From Listeria farberi (lineage in GTDB: Bacteria > Bacillota > Bacilli > Lactobacillales > Listeriaceae), in NCBI RefSeq assembly GCF_014229245.1, contig NZ_JAARZJ010000004.1, forward strand, positions 160,736-224,735: a stretch of 64,000 nt of DNA. Direction: 5' to 3'. Numbering within the stretch: position 1 is the stretch's first letter; each line of letters opens with the position of its first letter. The translations under genes and the position numbers were made by a program. Shown here piece by piece: positions 36,574 through 45,922 of the stretch. The notes beneath the pieces were generated by a model. It was given only the letters and a program-made list of their open reading frames with translations, did not search any database and was not told the origin of the DNA.

Positions 36574-36852
36574 TTAACCTCCTAAAATACTAATATTCCT
36601 GTCTTCTGCTTCTGCTTCGACATGAGTACACTCGCACGCGATAGCGAAATTAATTGTTGCCATTTCCGCATAGCCGCGTTCCATCTCATCTCTTAATTCA
36701 CGAGCTCTTTTCTCCTGTAAAAATTGTTGCGTTGCTTCCATTATAACTTCACTCCGCCCCATTTTTTCTTTTTCTACAACTACGTCGAGTTCTTGTACCA
36801 TTTCCTGTGTCAGTTCTACGGATATTATCATCCGCTTTTCTTTCTCTAACAC
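36574..36852 (-). CDS. mazE: MazE antitoxin, ribbon-helix-helix
   Basis: A 92-residue antitoxin with an N-terminal ribbon-helix-helix DNA-binding segment (IISVELTQEMVQELDVVVEKEKMGRSEVIMEA, in part) and an acidic C-terminus (THVEAEAEDRNISILGG) that blocks MazF. It begins with GTG at 36852 behind GGGGGTG; ATG at 36831 is an alternative. It probably autoregulates with MazF. Confidence 0.92.
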   Translation of the reverse strand: MLEKEKRMIISVELTQEMVQELDVVVEKEKMGRSEVIMEATQQFLQEKRARELRDEMERGYAEMATINFAIACECTHVEAEAEDRNISILGG

Positions 36853-37057
36853 GTGTCACACCCCCAAAGCCTCGTACCTGTAAGTAACAACTATATCGTA
36901 CCATTATCACGCCATGAAGAAAAGAGTTATTTCGCATTTTATTGTTAAGAATGTTACAGTTTTAGCTAAGGAACTCCCTTAAGTCCTATATATAGCTATA
37001 AAGTTTCATATGTTAGATTATAAACGTTTCTCTTAAAAAAAGCACGAATATTACCTT
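36853..37057 (-). promoter_or_regulatory. alr-mazE intergenic region with candidate mazEF promoter
   Basis: 205 bp with no gene. Minus strand TTTTCT-N17-TACGAT with a TGG extension (about 36920-36892) is a candidate promoter for mazEF. No clear terminator follows alr; a T7 run lacks a stem. Confidence 0.4.
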
Positions 37058-38164
37058 CTAATTGATGTATTTCCTTGGTATTCGCTCAGTTAATAAACAA
37101 GTAACTTCATAATTAATTGTGCCTAAATATTCTGCCGCATCATCTGCTGTTACTTTATTGCCTTTATCTGTTCCAATTATCGTTACTTTTGAACCAGTTT
37201 GAAATTCACGAGGAAGTTTTATGATAGTTTGATCCATACAAATCCTTCCGATAATTGGTGCCAACTCTCCTTCTACTAAAACATGAAAACCGCTGTAATG
37301 GCGAATAAGTCCATCTGCATAACCAATCGGTAACGTGGCGATCCATTCTTTTTCGGTAGCTGTATAAGTTGCACCGTAGCTAACACTATCGCCTGGTGCA
37401 AGTTCTTTTACATGAACCATTTCCGTATAAAGTGCAAGTGCTGGCTTAAGTTCAAAGGGTAAACTACTTTTAATTTCTGTGGAAGGTGTTAAACCATACA
37501 TCGAAATGCCAAAGCGAATAGCGTCGAAATCAATTTGCGGTTGTAGCAATGAAGCTGCTGAATTTGCTGTATGAACAAATGTCGGACGTGCTGTTAAACT
37601 TCTTAAAACAGCTTGAAATTTTGCTAACTGTTGTTCAAAATAACTTGTTTCTAATTGATCAGCTGTCGCAAAATGCGTATAAATACCCTCAAAAATCATT
37701 TGATGATTTAACGCTATGGTTGTTTCGATTCGCTGTGCTTCTTCTCTACTACGAATACCAAGACGCCCCATGCCACTATCTACTTTTAAATGAATCCGGA
37801 GTGGTGCATCTAAAGTTAAATCATCCAACCAATCTTCTCTAAAAACAGTAACCGAGATATTATTTTTAGCAGCAAGATTGGCGTCTTCTTTTCTAGTTGC
37901 CCCTAAGACGAGAATAAATTCATTTCGAAACCCAGCTTCTCTTAATGCAAGAGCTTCATCTAAAATAGCGACACAAAAACCTTTTGCTCCTGCTTCTTTC
38001 GCTATATTGGCTGTTTCAATAATGCCATGACCGTAAGCATTCGCTTTTACAACGGCCCATAGTGCTACATTATCTGGTAATCTACTTTGCTCATTTTTTA
38101 TATTTTCGCGAATTGCTGCGCGGTCAATTTCAATCCATGTCGGACGGTGCCAGCCTGTTACCAC
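37058..38164 (-). CDS. alr: Alanine racemase
   Basis: A 368-residue PLP enzyme converting L- to D-alanine for peptidoglycan. The PLP lysine is in [12 protein letters not shown] (about residue 39), the catalytic tyrosine in [11 protein letters not shown], and the RxGxxxYG-like stretch [11 protein letters not shown] is present. In Listeria it acts together with a D-amino-acid aminotransferase in D-alanine supply. It lies between acpS and mazEF, an order conserved in Bacillus. Confidence 0.96.
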   Translation of the reverse strand: MVTGWHRPTWIEIDRAAIRENIKNEQSRLPDNVALWAVVKANAYGHGIIETANIAKEAGAKGFCVAILDEALALREAGFRNEFILVLGATRKEDANLAAKNNISVTVFREDWLDDLTLDAPLRIHLKVDSGMGRLGIRSREEAQRIETTIALNHQMIFEGIYTHFATADQLETSYFEQQLAKFQAVLRSLTARPTFVHTANSAASLLQPQIDFDAIRFGISMYGLTPSTEIKSSLPFELKPALALYTEMVHVKELAPGDSVSYGATYTATEKEWIATLPIGYADGLIRHYSGFHVLVEGELAPIIGRICMDQTIIKLPREFQTGSKVTIIGTDKGNKVTADDAAEYLGTINYEVTCLLTERIPRKYIN

Positions 38165-38182
38165 TATCGTTCACTTTCCTTT

Positions 38183-38539
38183 CTATTGTTCAATTATCAC
38201 TTGAGCTGCGGCTGATCTGGCTGTATGGGTAATGCTCACAAAAACAGTTTCTCCTTGTTTTATTGGCATCGTTACGTGAGGTCGCCCATCTTCTACTTGT
38301 AAAATTTCTACATCAGTAAAACTTAAATGTTTACCAAATCCAGTTCCATTAGCTTTCGCATAAGCTTCTTTCGCTGCGAAACGTCCTGCTAAAAACTCAA
38401 TTTTACGGCTACCTTCGTATTTTTCATATTGCTTAGCTTCTTTTTCTGTTAAGATACGTTCGATAAAACGTGGGTTCTTTTCGACCGCTTGCTTTACACG
38501 GTCTAAATCAATCATATCAAGTCCAATTCCTTTTATCAT
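38183..38539 (-). CDS. acpS: Holo-[acyl-carrier-protein] synthase
   Basis: A 118-residue phosphopantetheinyl transferase with the metal and CoA motifs GIGLDMIDLDRV and RFAAKEAYAKANGTG and the C-terminal VSITHTARSAAAQ. It attaches 4'-phosphopantetheine from CoA to ACP to start fatty-acid synthesis. Separated by 1 bp from the oxidase gene and 18 bp from alr, so likely co-transcribed. Confidence 0.96.
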   Translation of the reverse strand: MIKGIGLDMIDLDRVKQAVEKNPRFIERILTEKEAKQYEKYEGSRKIEFLAGRFAAKEAYAKANGTGFGKHLSFTDVEILQVEDGRPHVTMPIKQGETVFVSITHTARSAAAQVIIEQ

Positions 38540-38540
38540 G

Positions 38541-39920
38541 TTACACCTCTTCTAAAAAATCTGCTAATTCAGTAACAGCAGTTTGTGCTCCAGCTATACA
38601 GTCAGGAATCCCCACACCTTCGTAACTCATACCTGCAAAATAAACACCTGGATAGTCTGTCTGGATGTTTTTTTTCAATTGTTTAAGACGGTCTTGGTGA
38701 TCTACTAAATACTGCGGCATAGCTGATTTCATTCGACTTACTTCATAAAAAAGTGGTGCGGCATGTAGGTCCATTATTTCCGCATAGTCCGTTAGTACAG
38801 CAGTTACGATTGCTTCATCACTTGCTTGCTCTAGCCAAGATTCACCAGCTTTACCAACAAAGCCACGTAATAACATTTTATCTTTTGGTACCATGTGAGG
38901 CCATTTTTTTTGCACCCAAGTACAAGCAGTTGTTTTATACGGCGCGGTTCGAGCAACTAAATAACCTGTTCCATCCGGCAAAATTGGTACATCTTTTTCG
39001 TCGTAAGCTAACGAAACGGTCGCGAGTGTCGTTAGTGGTTGTCCTGCAAAAGGTGCTGTGGTTGTTTCTGCTAACAAATGAATCAGCGCATCATGTGTTG
39101 CTGCAATAATTACACCATCTGCTTCTTTTTTATCTCCATCAGCAAAAGAAATTTCATAAGAAGTATTTTTTTTCGTGATTTGTGTTGCTTGTTTTGCTGT
39201 ATGCAAGTTTTCAGTTGGCAGAGCGTCAGCAATCGCTTGTGGTAAACGGTCTAAGCCTCCTTCTAACGTTCGAAAGGCGCCAATTGTTCCTTTTGTGCCA
39301 GTTGTTTGCATACCACTCTCCTTCAAACCATCCATCAGATTACCATATTTTTTAACGGTTTGTTCAAATTGCGGAAATGTAGCGCGCAAACTCATTTTGT
39401 ATATATCACCTGCGTAAATTCCTGATAAAAGAGGTTCAATGATTGTTTTCACTAATTCCTTACCGAAACGTGCTTCAAAGAATTCACCAAGTGGCTGATC
39501 TGTTTCTTGATTATTTGGTGCGATTGTTGGTTCTTGGAGTGCGCGCGCTTTGCCTATTTCAGAGATAAGTGTGCTAGCTAGAAGTGCTTCTTTATCAGTT
39601 GGAATTCCCATCACAGAACCTTCTGGAATTGGATGAAGTGCTTTTTGATGATAAATATAAGACCTTCCTGTCGCATTGGCAATTAGTTTATCTTCGAGCC
39701 CTAAGTCCTTCACTAAGCCTACTCCAGCTGGCTTTCTAGCTAAAAAGGAATCTGGACCTTTTTCAATTATAAATCCGTCTCGTTTAACCGTTTCAAATTT
39801 CCCGCCAAATTTTTCGTCTTTTTCAACTAATTCCCACGTATAATTCGGATGTGTTTTTTGTAGTTCATAAGCTGCTGCAAGCCCCGATAAGCCGCCTCCG
39901 ATAATGACTATATGTTTCAC
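38541..39920 (-). CDS. hemY: Coproporphyrinogen III / protoporphyrinogen oxidase (HemY type)
   Basis: A 459-residue FAD protein with Rossmann motif IIGGGLSGLAAAYEL at the N-terminus, DGFIIEKGPDSFLARKP and the C-terminal flavin motif VYFAGMSYEGVGIPDCIAGA. In Gram-positive bacteria this enzyme (also called cgoX or pgoX) oxidises coproporphyrinogen III to coproporphyrin III for haem synthesis. Start is GTG at 39920; GAGAGG lies about 12 nt upstream. First gene of the hemY-acpS-alr group. Confidence 0.94.
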   Translation of the reverse strand: MKHIVIIGGGLSGLAAAYELQKTHPNYTWELVEKDEKFGGKFETVKRDGFIIEKGPDSFLARKPAGVGLVKDLGLEDKLIANATGRSYIYHQKALHPIPEGSVMGIPTDKEALLASTLISEIGKARALQEPTIAPNNQETDQPLGEFFEARFGKELVKTIIEPLLSGIYAGDIYKMSLRATFPQFEQTVKKYGNLMDGLKESGMQTTGTKGTIGAFRTLEGGLDRLPQAIADALPTENLHTAKQATQITKKNTSYEISFADGDKKEADGVIIAATHDALIHLLAETTTAPFAGQPLTTLATVSLAYDEKDVPILPDGTGYLVARTAPYKTTACTWVQKKWPHMVPKDKMLLRGFVGKAGESWLEQASDEAIVTAVLTDYAEIMDLHAAPLFYEVSRMKSAMPQYLVDHQDRLKQLKKNIQTDYPGVYFAGMSYEGVGIPDCIAGAQTAVTELADFLEEV

Positions 39921-39963
39921 TACTTAACCAATCCTCTCTATCTACTATTCGTTTATTCTTTCT

Positions 39964-39993
39964 ATTTTACCAGATTTCCGGATAATTGAACAA
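39964..39993 (-). promoter_or_regulatory. Promoter of the hemY-acpS-alr group
   Basis: Minus strand TTGTTC (39993-39988), 18-nt spacer, TAAAAT (39969-39964) with a TGG extension. Confidence 0.6.
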
Positions 39994-40037
39994 AAAATAA
40001 AAGAACAGCCACTTCCAAAAGTGCAGTTGCTCTGTTC
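39992..40037 (-). terminator. Terminator of the bPH2 protein operon
   Basis: Outer stem GAACAG/CTGTTC and inner CACTT-TTGG-AAGTG on the minus strand, followed by TTTTATTTTTT. Confidence 0.85.
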
Positions 40038-40066
40038 AGCATGCTTTTGGAAATAGCATATTCTTT

Positions 40067-41551
40067 TTAATTCAATGTTTTTGATGGGCTATACCAGTTA
40101 TAAACTTTAATAGCCAAATCTTGATTGATATAGCGAACATAAGCCTCGGCACTTGTACTGCCTGATTTCAGCCAGACATTTAAGTGTCTTGACCCACCTT
40201 TTTCCATCCAAATGCTTTGTCTCAAGCTTAAACCTTGGATTCGTTCTTTGCGGATAATATGGGTTAACTTGGAAAAAATAGGACGCGATTGAACAATGAG
40301 TGTGCGCTTATCAGTGAAAACTCCAGTCGCGCGGTAGCTGGCTATCGCTTTTACCCCAGCTAAAATTGGCAAAATAATACTAATTAAACCGAGCGGAAAA
40401 AATAAGATACTTGCTACAGCAGTCGGGATAATTGTCCAGATTAAGTAAATCTGTAAAAATCTACGCAAACTAGCTTTTGGAGGGCGTTCCATTTCTTCTA
40501 TTTCAAATAAATAATCTGGTAGTATGTCTTTTAACGTTTTTAAGGCCAACTCTTTTTTCATGATTGGCAAAAGCAAAATGTCTCCGGATAGTTTTTCATC
40601 GCCTGAGTTACCAGCAGTAGTAACTTTGACCGCAACTAAGCCGAGCATTTGTCGCAGCGGTGATTCGATGATGGTAATTCCCTGAATCCGGGCAAGCGAT
40701 ATAGTTGTATGGTTTCGCTCTAATAAGCCTTTTTCCACGACAAGGGAATTGGGGTATTTCATTAGTTTGAATTGGAAATATTTGAAAAGGGTCGTAACAA
40801 TCGAGATGCCCCATAATACTAAGAGAATCAAAACGATTAAGATAATTAGTACGATTATTCCCATTTTCCATAATTGTTCTGCTTGAGCTTCCATCCAATC
40901 TGTCGGAATAACTTCGCGGAATTGTTGCATGAACGCTAGGACGATTAGGAGTGTTCCGAAAACCCCACCTGACGTTACGGCCATTAATATGAGTTGTTTC
41001 GTTTGTAACATCACCGTTTTTTCTGGTGCTTCTTCCGTCTCAACTACTTCTACCTCAGGCTCTTCCGTTTCTTTCACTTCATCTTGTATGGCTGCTTTTT
41101 TCCCGTCGCGTAAATCTTTCAATTCGTCAACTACACCAACAGGAACGGCGACTAAATCGGCTTCTGCTTTTCCATTACCACCAGCTGTTTCGATTAAAAT
41201 TTGGCAGACATTAAATGGGATAAAGAAAAACCATTGTTTCTTTTGGACGGTTTGAATGCGTTCATATGGTATGTATGTATTTTTTCGGAAAATCAAACCG
41301 TATTTAATACGAACCCCTTGGTCTTCAAGAGTGTATTTGTATGTTAAATATTTTAAAACCGCGGGGGTCAAAATGAGCAATATAACGATGACAATGATTA
41401 AATATACAGCCCATTCCGGCAAATAACCGTTACTATTAATCGCGCGAAAAACAGAAAACAAACCGACGACGATAGGAACAATATTTCGCCTTATATTTGT
41501 GATTATTTCTTTAATTAGGGCGATTGGGTGGAGGCGTCTTTCTTCAAACAT
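40067..41551 (-). CDS. YdbT-like membrane protein with bPH2 (DUF304) domains
   Basis: A 494-residue protein with three pairs of hydrophobic segments and at least two bPH2 domains (YTLEDQGVRIKYGLIFRKNTYIPYERIQTV at about 70-100, and MKYPNSLVVEKGLLERNHTTISLARIQGI at about 265-295). A highly acidic linker (EVKETEEPEVEVVETEEAPEK) separates the halves. Bacillus YdbS/YdbT protect against some antimicrobial compounds of related strains. It overlaps the preceding YdbS-like gene by 8 bp. Confidence 0.85.
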   Translation of the reverse strand: MFEERRLHPIALIKEIITNIRRNIVPIVVGLFSVFRAINSNGYLPEWAVYLIIVIVILLILTPAVLKYLTYKYTLEDQGVRIKYGLIFRKNTYIPYERIQTVQKKQWFFFIPFNVCQILIETAGGNGKAEADLVAVPVGVVDELKDLRDGKKAAIQDEVKETEEPEVEVVETEEAPEKTVMLQTKQLILMAVTSGGVFGTLLIVLAFMQQFREVIPTDWMEAQAEQLWKMGIIVLIILIVLILLVLWGISIVTTLFKYFQFKLMKYPNSLVVEKGLLERNHTTISLARIQGITIIESPLRQMLGLVAVKVTTAGNSGDEKLSGDILLLPIMKKELALKTLKDILPDYLFEIEEMERPPKASLRRFLQIYLIWTIIPTAVASILFFPLGLISIILPILAGVKAIASYRATGVFTDKRTLIVQSRPIFSKLTHIIRKERIQGLSLRQSIWMEKGGSRHLNVWLKSGSTSAEAYVRYINQDLAIKVYNWYSPSKTLN

Positions 41552-42026
41552 CTTCTTTCGCCACCTTCACAAGTTCAAGGATATGATGTCTAAGCTCATC
41601 TGACTCGGACTCGTTTACCGCTTCAATCTTATGTGTTTTTGCAGCGGTTGTAATCGATAAGGAAACCAATTTTTGTCTTCTAAGTAATGGACCTTGCTCT
41701 GTCTCCACATGTTGAATCCGAATCATCGGAATTAACACACGACTTCTAAAAATAATACCATGCTGAATTTCCATTTCGTCTGGTTTAATTTGATAGCTCC
41801 ACCGCGCAAAACGAAACGGAATAATGAATAAGTAAATGAAAGCCGCATAAAGAGCGGTCAAACCAAAGCCAATTGCGCTCCACCACACCGAAGCTCCTGC
41901 ATAATACAAAATAATTGCTGCCGTTACTGAACAAATGAAAAAAGTAAAAATAGCAATTCCTTCTGTTTGCCGCCACACTGTTTTAATTTTCTCTGGCAAT
42001 TTCTTTTCTAAATTTTCAAGTTCCAT
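41544..42026 (-). CDS. YdbS-like membrane protein with one bPH2 domain
   Basis: A 160-residue protein with two transmembrane segments (about 22-42 and 45-70) and one bPH2 domain (YQIKPDEMEIQHGIIFRSRVLIPMIRIQHVETEQGPLLR, in part). It precedes the YdbT-like gene with an 8-bp overlap, the usual partner arrangement. Role in envelope defence is inferred from Bacillus homologues. Confidence 0.85.
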   Translation of the reverse strand: MELENLEKKLPEKIKTVWRQTEGIAIFTFFICSVTAAIILYYAGASVWWSAIGFGLTALYAAFIYLFIIPFRFARWSYQIKPDEMEIQHGIIFRSRVLIPMIRIQHVETEQGPLLRRQKLVSLSITTAAKTHKIEAVNESESDELRHHILELVKVAKEDV

Positions 42027-42130
42027 TACTCTACTCCTTTTTTCTTTTATCTTACGTTAAAACCATCCAAATTGGTAGCGATTTTTTAAATCTATCATGT
42101 TTTATTCATAATTTGTTCATATTTCTTTTT

Positions 42131-42136
42131 TATAAT
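42131..42136 (+). promoter_or_regulatory. -10 box of the small secreted protein gene
   Basis: TATAAT on the plus strand, 20 nt before the chosen start. No strong -35 is visible. It lies over an upstream in-frame ATG (42135), which rules that codon out as start. Confidence 0.5.
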
Positions 42137-42155
42137 GAAAAAAGAAGAGGTGAGA

Positions 42156-42635
42156 ATGATGAGGAAAAAAAGTTATATTCTATTAATAATTGCGCTTTTG
42201 TCGCTAACTTTAAACTGGCTTCCGGAAATTGCCCATGCGCAAAAAGAAGCAACAAGCATCACTTATACAACCGCAACCACGAGCGAATTAATGGATATGT
42301 TTTTGACTTATTCCATTCAAAATCCTTATATCGAAACAACAAAAAACAGTGCGGAATTAATGTTTGTTACAGAGGAATCTGCAACCATCACTGCTAGAAC
42401 AAATAATCAAACCCAAAATATTCCTGATAGGACCGAAAACCACCAATTCACATTAGAAAATCTACAACCCGGCAATAATTTAGTTACAATTACAGCAACT
42501 ATGGCAAATGGAACAATTGAAAGCAAAACAATTACGATTAACCTTCCAGAAAAACCAAAGAAAGATTCTAAATCGTTTCATAATCATTCTAAAAACCAAC
42601 AAGTGACGCATCGAAAAAATGGGCATTTATTATAA
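42156..42635 (+). CDS. Small secreted protein, unknown function
   Basis: A 159-residue protein with a signal peptide (MMRKKSYILLIIALLSLTLNWLPEIAHA, cleavage after AHA) and a mature domain of beta-strand-rich Ig-like character (LENLQPGNNLVTITATMANGTIESKTITI). The C-terminus is basic and histidine-rich (SKSFHNHSKNQQVTHRKNGHLL), with no wall-sorting signal. Two adjacent ATG codons (42156, 42159) follow AGAGGTGA; either could be used. It faces the LPxTG gene tail to tail. I do not recognise a family with confidence. Confidence 0.75.
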   Translation: MMRKKSYILLIIALLSLTLNWLPEIAHAQKEATSITYTTATTSELMDMFLTYSIQNPYIETTKNSAELMFVTEESATITARTNNQTQNIPDRTENHQFTLENLQPGNNLVTITATMANGTIESKTITINLPEKPKKDSKSFHNHSKNQQVTHRKNGHLL

Positions 42636-42636
42636 T

Positions 42637-42676
42637 AAAAAGGAAGCACTTTAAATAAAATAAGTGCTTCCTTTTC
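42637..42676. terminator. Bidirectional terminator between secreted and wall-protein genes
   Basis: AAAAGGAAGCACTT (42638-42651 region) pairs with AAGTGCTTCCTTTT (42662-42675), with A and T tracts on both strands. Confidence 0.9.
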
Positions 42677-42677
42677 T

Positions 42678-44066
42678 TTAATTCTTACGCCCAAATGTAA
42701 AACCAAGCGCTATTATGCTTAAGCCTGTTACAAATGGGATAAGTGGGCTCGAATCTCCAGTATGAGGTAAAGTCCCTGTTGCGTTTACGACACCGTCGAC
42801 TCTTGTTGTACTAGTCACTTTTTGCACTGGTGGAACAGTAATTTTTGATAAGAGTGTTTTTTCAATCGTTAATTGTAATTTTTGGCCAGCCTGTAACGTA
42901 TCAGAAGTAAGGTTGTTCCAGTCTTTAATTTCTGCTACAGTGACATCGAACTTATTAGCTACTCCTGGTAACGTATCGCCATCTTTCACTTTATAAATGA
43001 CTTTGATTTTGCCATTTTGTTCAGAATCTTTAACGATTTCAAGTGGTCCAAAATCTGTTTGGACTGTTTTTTCAATTGGCTGCTTTTCAGCTGGTATAAA
43101 TGGTGGTTCTTCTTTGACCGGGGGCGCTGGTGGCGTTCCTGTTCCTTGTCCACCACTTCCGTAATCATTAACAGTTGCGTTTCTTGACACAGCGTCTAGG
43201 TTATCACCAAATAGTGTCGCTTTATTCGTATAGCTTTTTTGTTTCGTTGTTATTTTCGTATCATAAGTAATGACGACGGATTGATTATTTAATGTTCCAA
43301 TAGATAATTCAAAATTGCGGTCAACATCCAGAGCGATTGGTTGGATATTAGTAGTTATGACTTTTTTATTCGCATCACGGTATTTGATTGTTGCGCTTCC
43401 AAGCAGATTTTGCCCTGAACCGAGTGTGTCCGTATAGACTGCATTGTCAATAGGTGTCAGCGAATTGTTTAAAGTAACAGTCCAATGTAAGATACTTGTG
43501 TCTTTACTATCCATTCTTCCTTGTTTAAAGACGATAGTTGGCGAACCGGTTCCACCGCCAGTATTTACTTTGCTAATAAAAGCATTTATCGTTTGGGTCG
43601 TATTTTTCACAGGAAAAGAAATTGGATTTACTTGATCCGTTTGTATATTTTTGCTGTTAAATGTTGCGTTATAATAAAGGCTACCACTTAAATCAGTATG
43701 TGTATTTACATAGTCAGTAAAAGTTAATGTAATCGTTCCTGTTGCTGGATCAATTGTTGCATTAGCAATAGTGTTCCCATGCGTATCCATGAGCGGAAAA
43801 CCACCAAAATTAATTAATTTCAGCTGATTAGGGATAGTGAGTGTCATCGTCTCTCCACTTTTAACCGGTTGTGTAATAACAAAATCATATCCCACTCGTA
43901 CCCTGCTGTTTTCTTTAAAGTTTGTTGTCTGTTCCCCGTTTTGATTTTGTAAAGATACTTTAGTAAAAAAACTGCTCCCGTAATCTGTTGCAGCTTCAGC
44001 TTTTGGACTTAAAAAGCCACTTACAATTAAAAATATGATTGCAAAAATCAGCCATCTTCTTTTCAT
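42678..44066 (-). CDS. SigB-dependent LPxTG wall protein with LysM domain
   Basis: A 462-residue surface protein: signal peptide (about 1-25, ending AEA), two collagen-binding-type beta-sandwich regions (about 35-290), a Pro/Gly-rich linker ([18 protein letters not shown]), a LysM repeat ([27 protein letters not shown], about 355-395) and a sortase signal LPHTG (433-437) with hydrophobic stretch and GRKN tail. It should be covalently anchored by sortase A and also bind peptidoglycan. A SigB promoter lies 36 bp upstream; lmo0880 at this locus is a known SigB target. The ligand is unknown. Confidence 0.93.
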   Translation of the reverse strand: MKRRWLIFAIIFLIVSGFLSPKAEAATDYGSSFFTKVSLQNQNGEQTTNFKENSRVRVGYDFVITQPVKSGETMTLTIPNQLKLINFGGFPLMDTHGNTIANATIDPATGTITLTFTDYVNTHTDLSGSLYYNATFNSKNIQTDQVNPISFPVKNTTQTINAFISKVNTGGGTGSPTIVFKQGRMDSKDTSILHWTVTLNNSLTPIDNAVYTDTLGSGQNLLGSATIKYRDANKKVITTNIQPIALDVDRNFELSIGTLNNQSVVITYDTKITTKQKSYTNKATLFGDNLDAVSRNATVNDYGSGGQGTGTPPAPPVKEEPPFIPAEKQPIEKTVQTDFGPLEIVKDSEQNGKIKVIYKVKDGDTLPGVANKFDVTVAEIKDWNNLTSDTLQAGQKLQLTIEKTLLSKITVPPVQKVTSTTRVDGVVNATGTLPHTGDSSPLIPFVTGLSIIALGFTFGRKN

Positions 44067-44101
44067 TTATTTCATTCCCCCTTAAAACATCTATCTTTCT
44101 A

Positions 44102-44127
44102 GTTCCCACAACTTGCTTGTTAAAAAC
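44102..44127 (-). promoter_or_regulatory. SigB promoter of the LPxTG wall protein
   Basis: Minus strand GTTT (44127-44124), 16-nt spacer, GGGAAC (44107-44102). Confidence 0.85.
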
Positions 44128-44147
44128 CGTACATAGATTTTTCTCTA

Positions 44148-44180
44148 CAAAAAAACGCCAGAACAGTTCTGACGTTTTTT
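44148..44180 (-). terminator. Terminator of the second PTS operon
   Basis: AAAAACGTCAGAAC / GTTCTGGCGTTTTT stem with a 1-nt centre and T7 tail, 4 bp beyond the isomerase stop. Confidence 0.88.
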
Positions 44181-44183
44181 TGT

Positions 44184-44951
44184 TTACAACTCTAATAAAT
44201 ACTGATAACTTGTATTTAATGTTTCGAACATGTCTCTTCTGGATTTATCTTGCTCAATGCAATAGTACTCGACTCCGTTTTCTTCGCCCCAATTTATAAT
44301 AGCACGAAAATCTACTTCACCTTGTCCTATTTCCACTAAATTATTATCCATATCTTTTAAATCAAAACCGCTCACAAAATCTTTCATATGAATAATTGGC
44401 GCACGGCCACTATAACGTTTAATAAATTCTGTTTCCTCATGTCCAGCTGCGCGAATCCAATAAGTATCAGGTTCTGCATAGATACAAACACCATTAACTG
44501 GATCCGTCATGTAATCCATCACTCTGCGTCCATTGATGCATGCATTAAAATCGTATTCTGGATTATGAAGTCCGATGCGAAAACCAAGTGCGTGTAACTT
44601 TTCCGCAGTGGCAATTAGCGTTTCTTTTGTTCGAGTGTAACCTGCAGTTGTTTGGTCTTCTTCTTCGATATATTTATCAAAAATGGTTTTACAACCAAAG
44701 TAATAGGCTTCTTCAATAATTCCATCCAAGTCATTCATAAAACGATTGTGCTTAATGTGCATACCAATTACTTTTAGCTCATACTTTTGAAGTAATCGTA
44801 AAACCTCTGATGGTTTATTGCCACGCATACCATCAAGTTGTACATATTGAAAGCCGATTTCTCGAATTTTCCGGAGCGTTCCTTCTAAGTCCCGCTCCAT
44901 TTCTTTTCTTACAGAATAAAGTTGGACTGCAATTTTTTCTTTTATATCCAT
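44184..44951 (-). CDS. Sugar phosphate isomerase/epimerase (AP-endonuclease-2-like TIM barrel)
   Basis: A 255-residue TIM-barrel protein of the xylose-isomerase-like group: VQLYSVRKEMERDLEGTL, GMHIKHNRF, IGLHNPEYDF, IHMKDFVSG and IGQGEVDFRAII, with conserved metal-binding Glu/His/Asp positions. It is the last gene of the PTS-linked operon, 17 bp after the aldo/keto reductase. It likely isomerises or epimerises a keto-sugar made by the reductase; the substrate is unknown. Confidence 0.85.
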   Translation of the reverse strand: MDIKEKIAVQLYSVRKEMERDLEGTLRKIREIGFQYVQLDGMRGNKPSEVLRLLQKYELKVIGMHIKHNRFMNDLDGIIEEAYYFGCKTIFDKYIEEEDQTTAGYTRTKETLIATAEKLHALGFRIGLHNPEYDFNACINGRRVMDYMTDPVNGVCIYAEPDTYWIRAAGHEETEFIKRYSGRAPIIHMKDFVSGFDLKDMDNNLVEIGQGEVDFRAIINWGEENGVEYYCIEQDKSRRDMFETLNTSYQYLLEL

Positions 44952-44968
44952 TTTCTCTCCGCCTTTCC

Positions 44969-45922
44969 TTATGCCTTTAAATCAAGCCAATCTATTTCTG
45001 CTTGTGTTAACTCGATTTTCGCTGCCGAAACAGAAGACTGAAGTTCAGTGGCATTTTCTGGACCGATGACTGCAGCTGTTGGGAATGATTGCGTTAGGAC
45101 ATAAGCGAGCGAAATTTGGATAGGTGTGCAACCTTTTTGTTTAGCTAGTTGTTTGGCGCGGCTGTATCTTTCCCAGTTCGCCTCACTATAATAAACTTCG
45201 ACCATTTCCGTGTCACTTGTGTCTTCTTTCGTAAATCTTCCTGAGAAAAATCCACCAGCTTGTGATGACCAGGAAAATAGCGGCAATCCAGTTTCCTCAT
45301 GCCAACGAACCATAGCTTCATTTGCTGAAACGCAATTTTCCCAGCGCGGTCGATTCACTTTTGCCAAGCTGAAATTAGGACTGTTAAAGCTTAGTGGCGT
45401 TAAGCCGTGACTGACTATATATTCATTTGCTTCGATAATACGCGGCAACTCCCAGTTAGAAAGTCCAATGGCATAAACCCGGCCTTCTTCCACTTCTTGA
45501 TGCATCGCTTCCATGATAGGCCCCACTTCGACTTCCGGATTATCACGATGAAGTGCGAATAATTCAACATGATCAGTTTGTAATGTATCTAAACTAACGG
45601 AAATGTCTTCATGAATTGCTTCCGCCGTAACGCGAGGTACCTTACTTGCTTCTCGTACTGGATGACCGCCTTTCGTTTGGATAATGATGCTCTCTCGATT
45701 TCCTCGCGCTTTCATCCAGGTGCCAATCGCTTTTTCACTATAGCGATAATGACGCGCCGTATCAAAAATATTTCCGCCCAATTCAAAATACTGATCCAGC
45801 ACCGGACCCGCAAAATCCATATTATCTGCACGTAAAAAGTCTCCAGCCCCCATCACTAAATTAGAGCATGCTATCTCGATTTTTCGTCCATCTTTTCTGC
45901 CTTCTACGATAATTTTTTCCAT
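44969..45922 (-). CDS. Aldo/keto reductase
   Basis: A 317-residue NADPH-dependent reductase. Catalytic tetrad residues are visible: Asp in GGNIFDTARHYRYSE (with Tyr nearby), Lys in IIIQTKGGHP, His in LFALHRDNP. C-terminal cofactor region VIGPENATELQSSVSAA is present. It overlaps the NagB-like gene by 1 bp and precedes the isomerase, so it probably reduces or oxidises the sugar delivered by this PTS. Confidence 0.9.
   Translation of the reverse strand: MEKIIVEGRKDGRKIEIACSNLVMGAGDFLRADNMDFAGPVLDQYFELGGNIFDTARHYRYSEKAIGTWMKARGNRESIIIQTKGGHPVREASKVPRVTAEAIHEDISVSLDTLQTDHVELFALHRDNPEVEVGPIMEAMHQEVEEGRVYAIGLSNWELPRIIEANEYIVSHGLTPLSFNSPNFSLAKVNRPRWENCVSANEAMVRWHEETGLPLFSWSSQAGGFFSGRFTKEDTSDTEMVEVYYSEANWERYSRAKQLAKQKGCTPIQISLAYVLTQSFPTAAVIGPENATELQSSVSAAKIELTQAEIDWLDLKA

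Noticed and set aside
42135..42155. Upstream ATG of the small secreted protein
   Set aside because: It coincides with the TATAAT box and so cannot be in the transcript.
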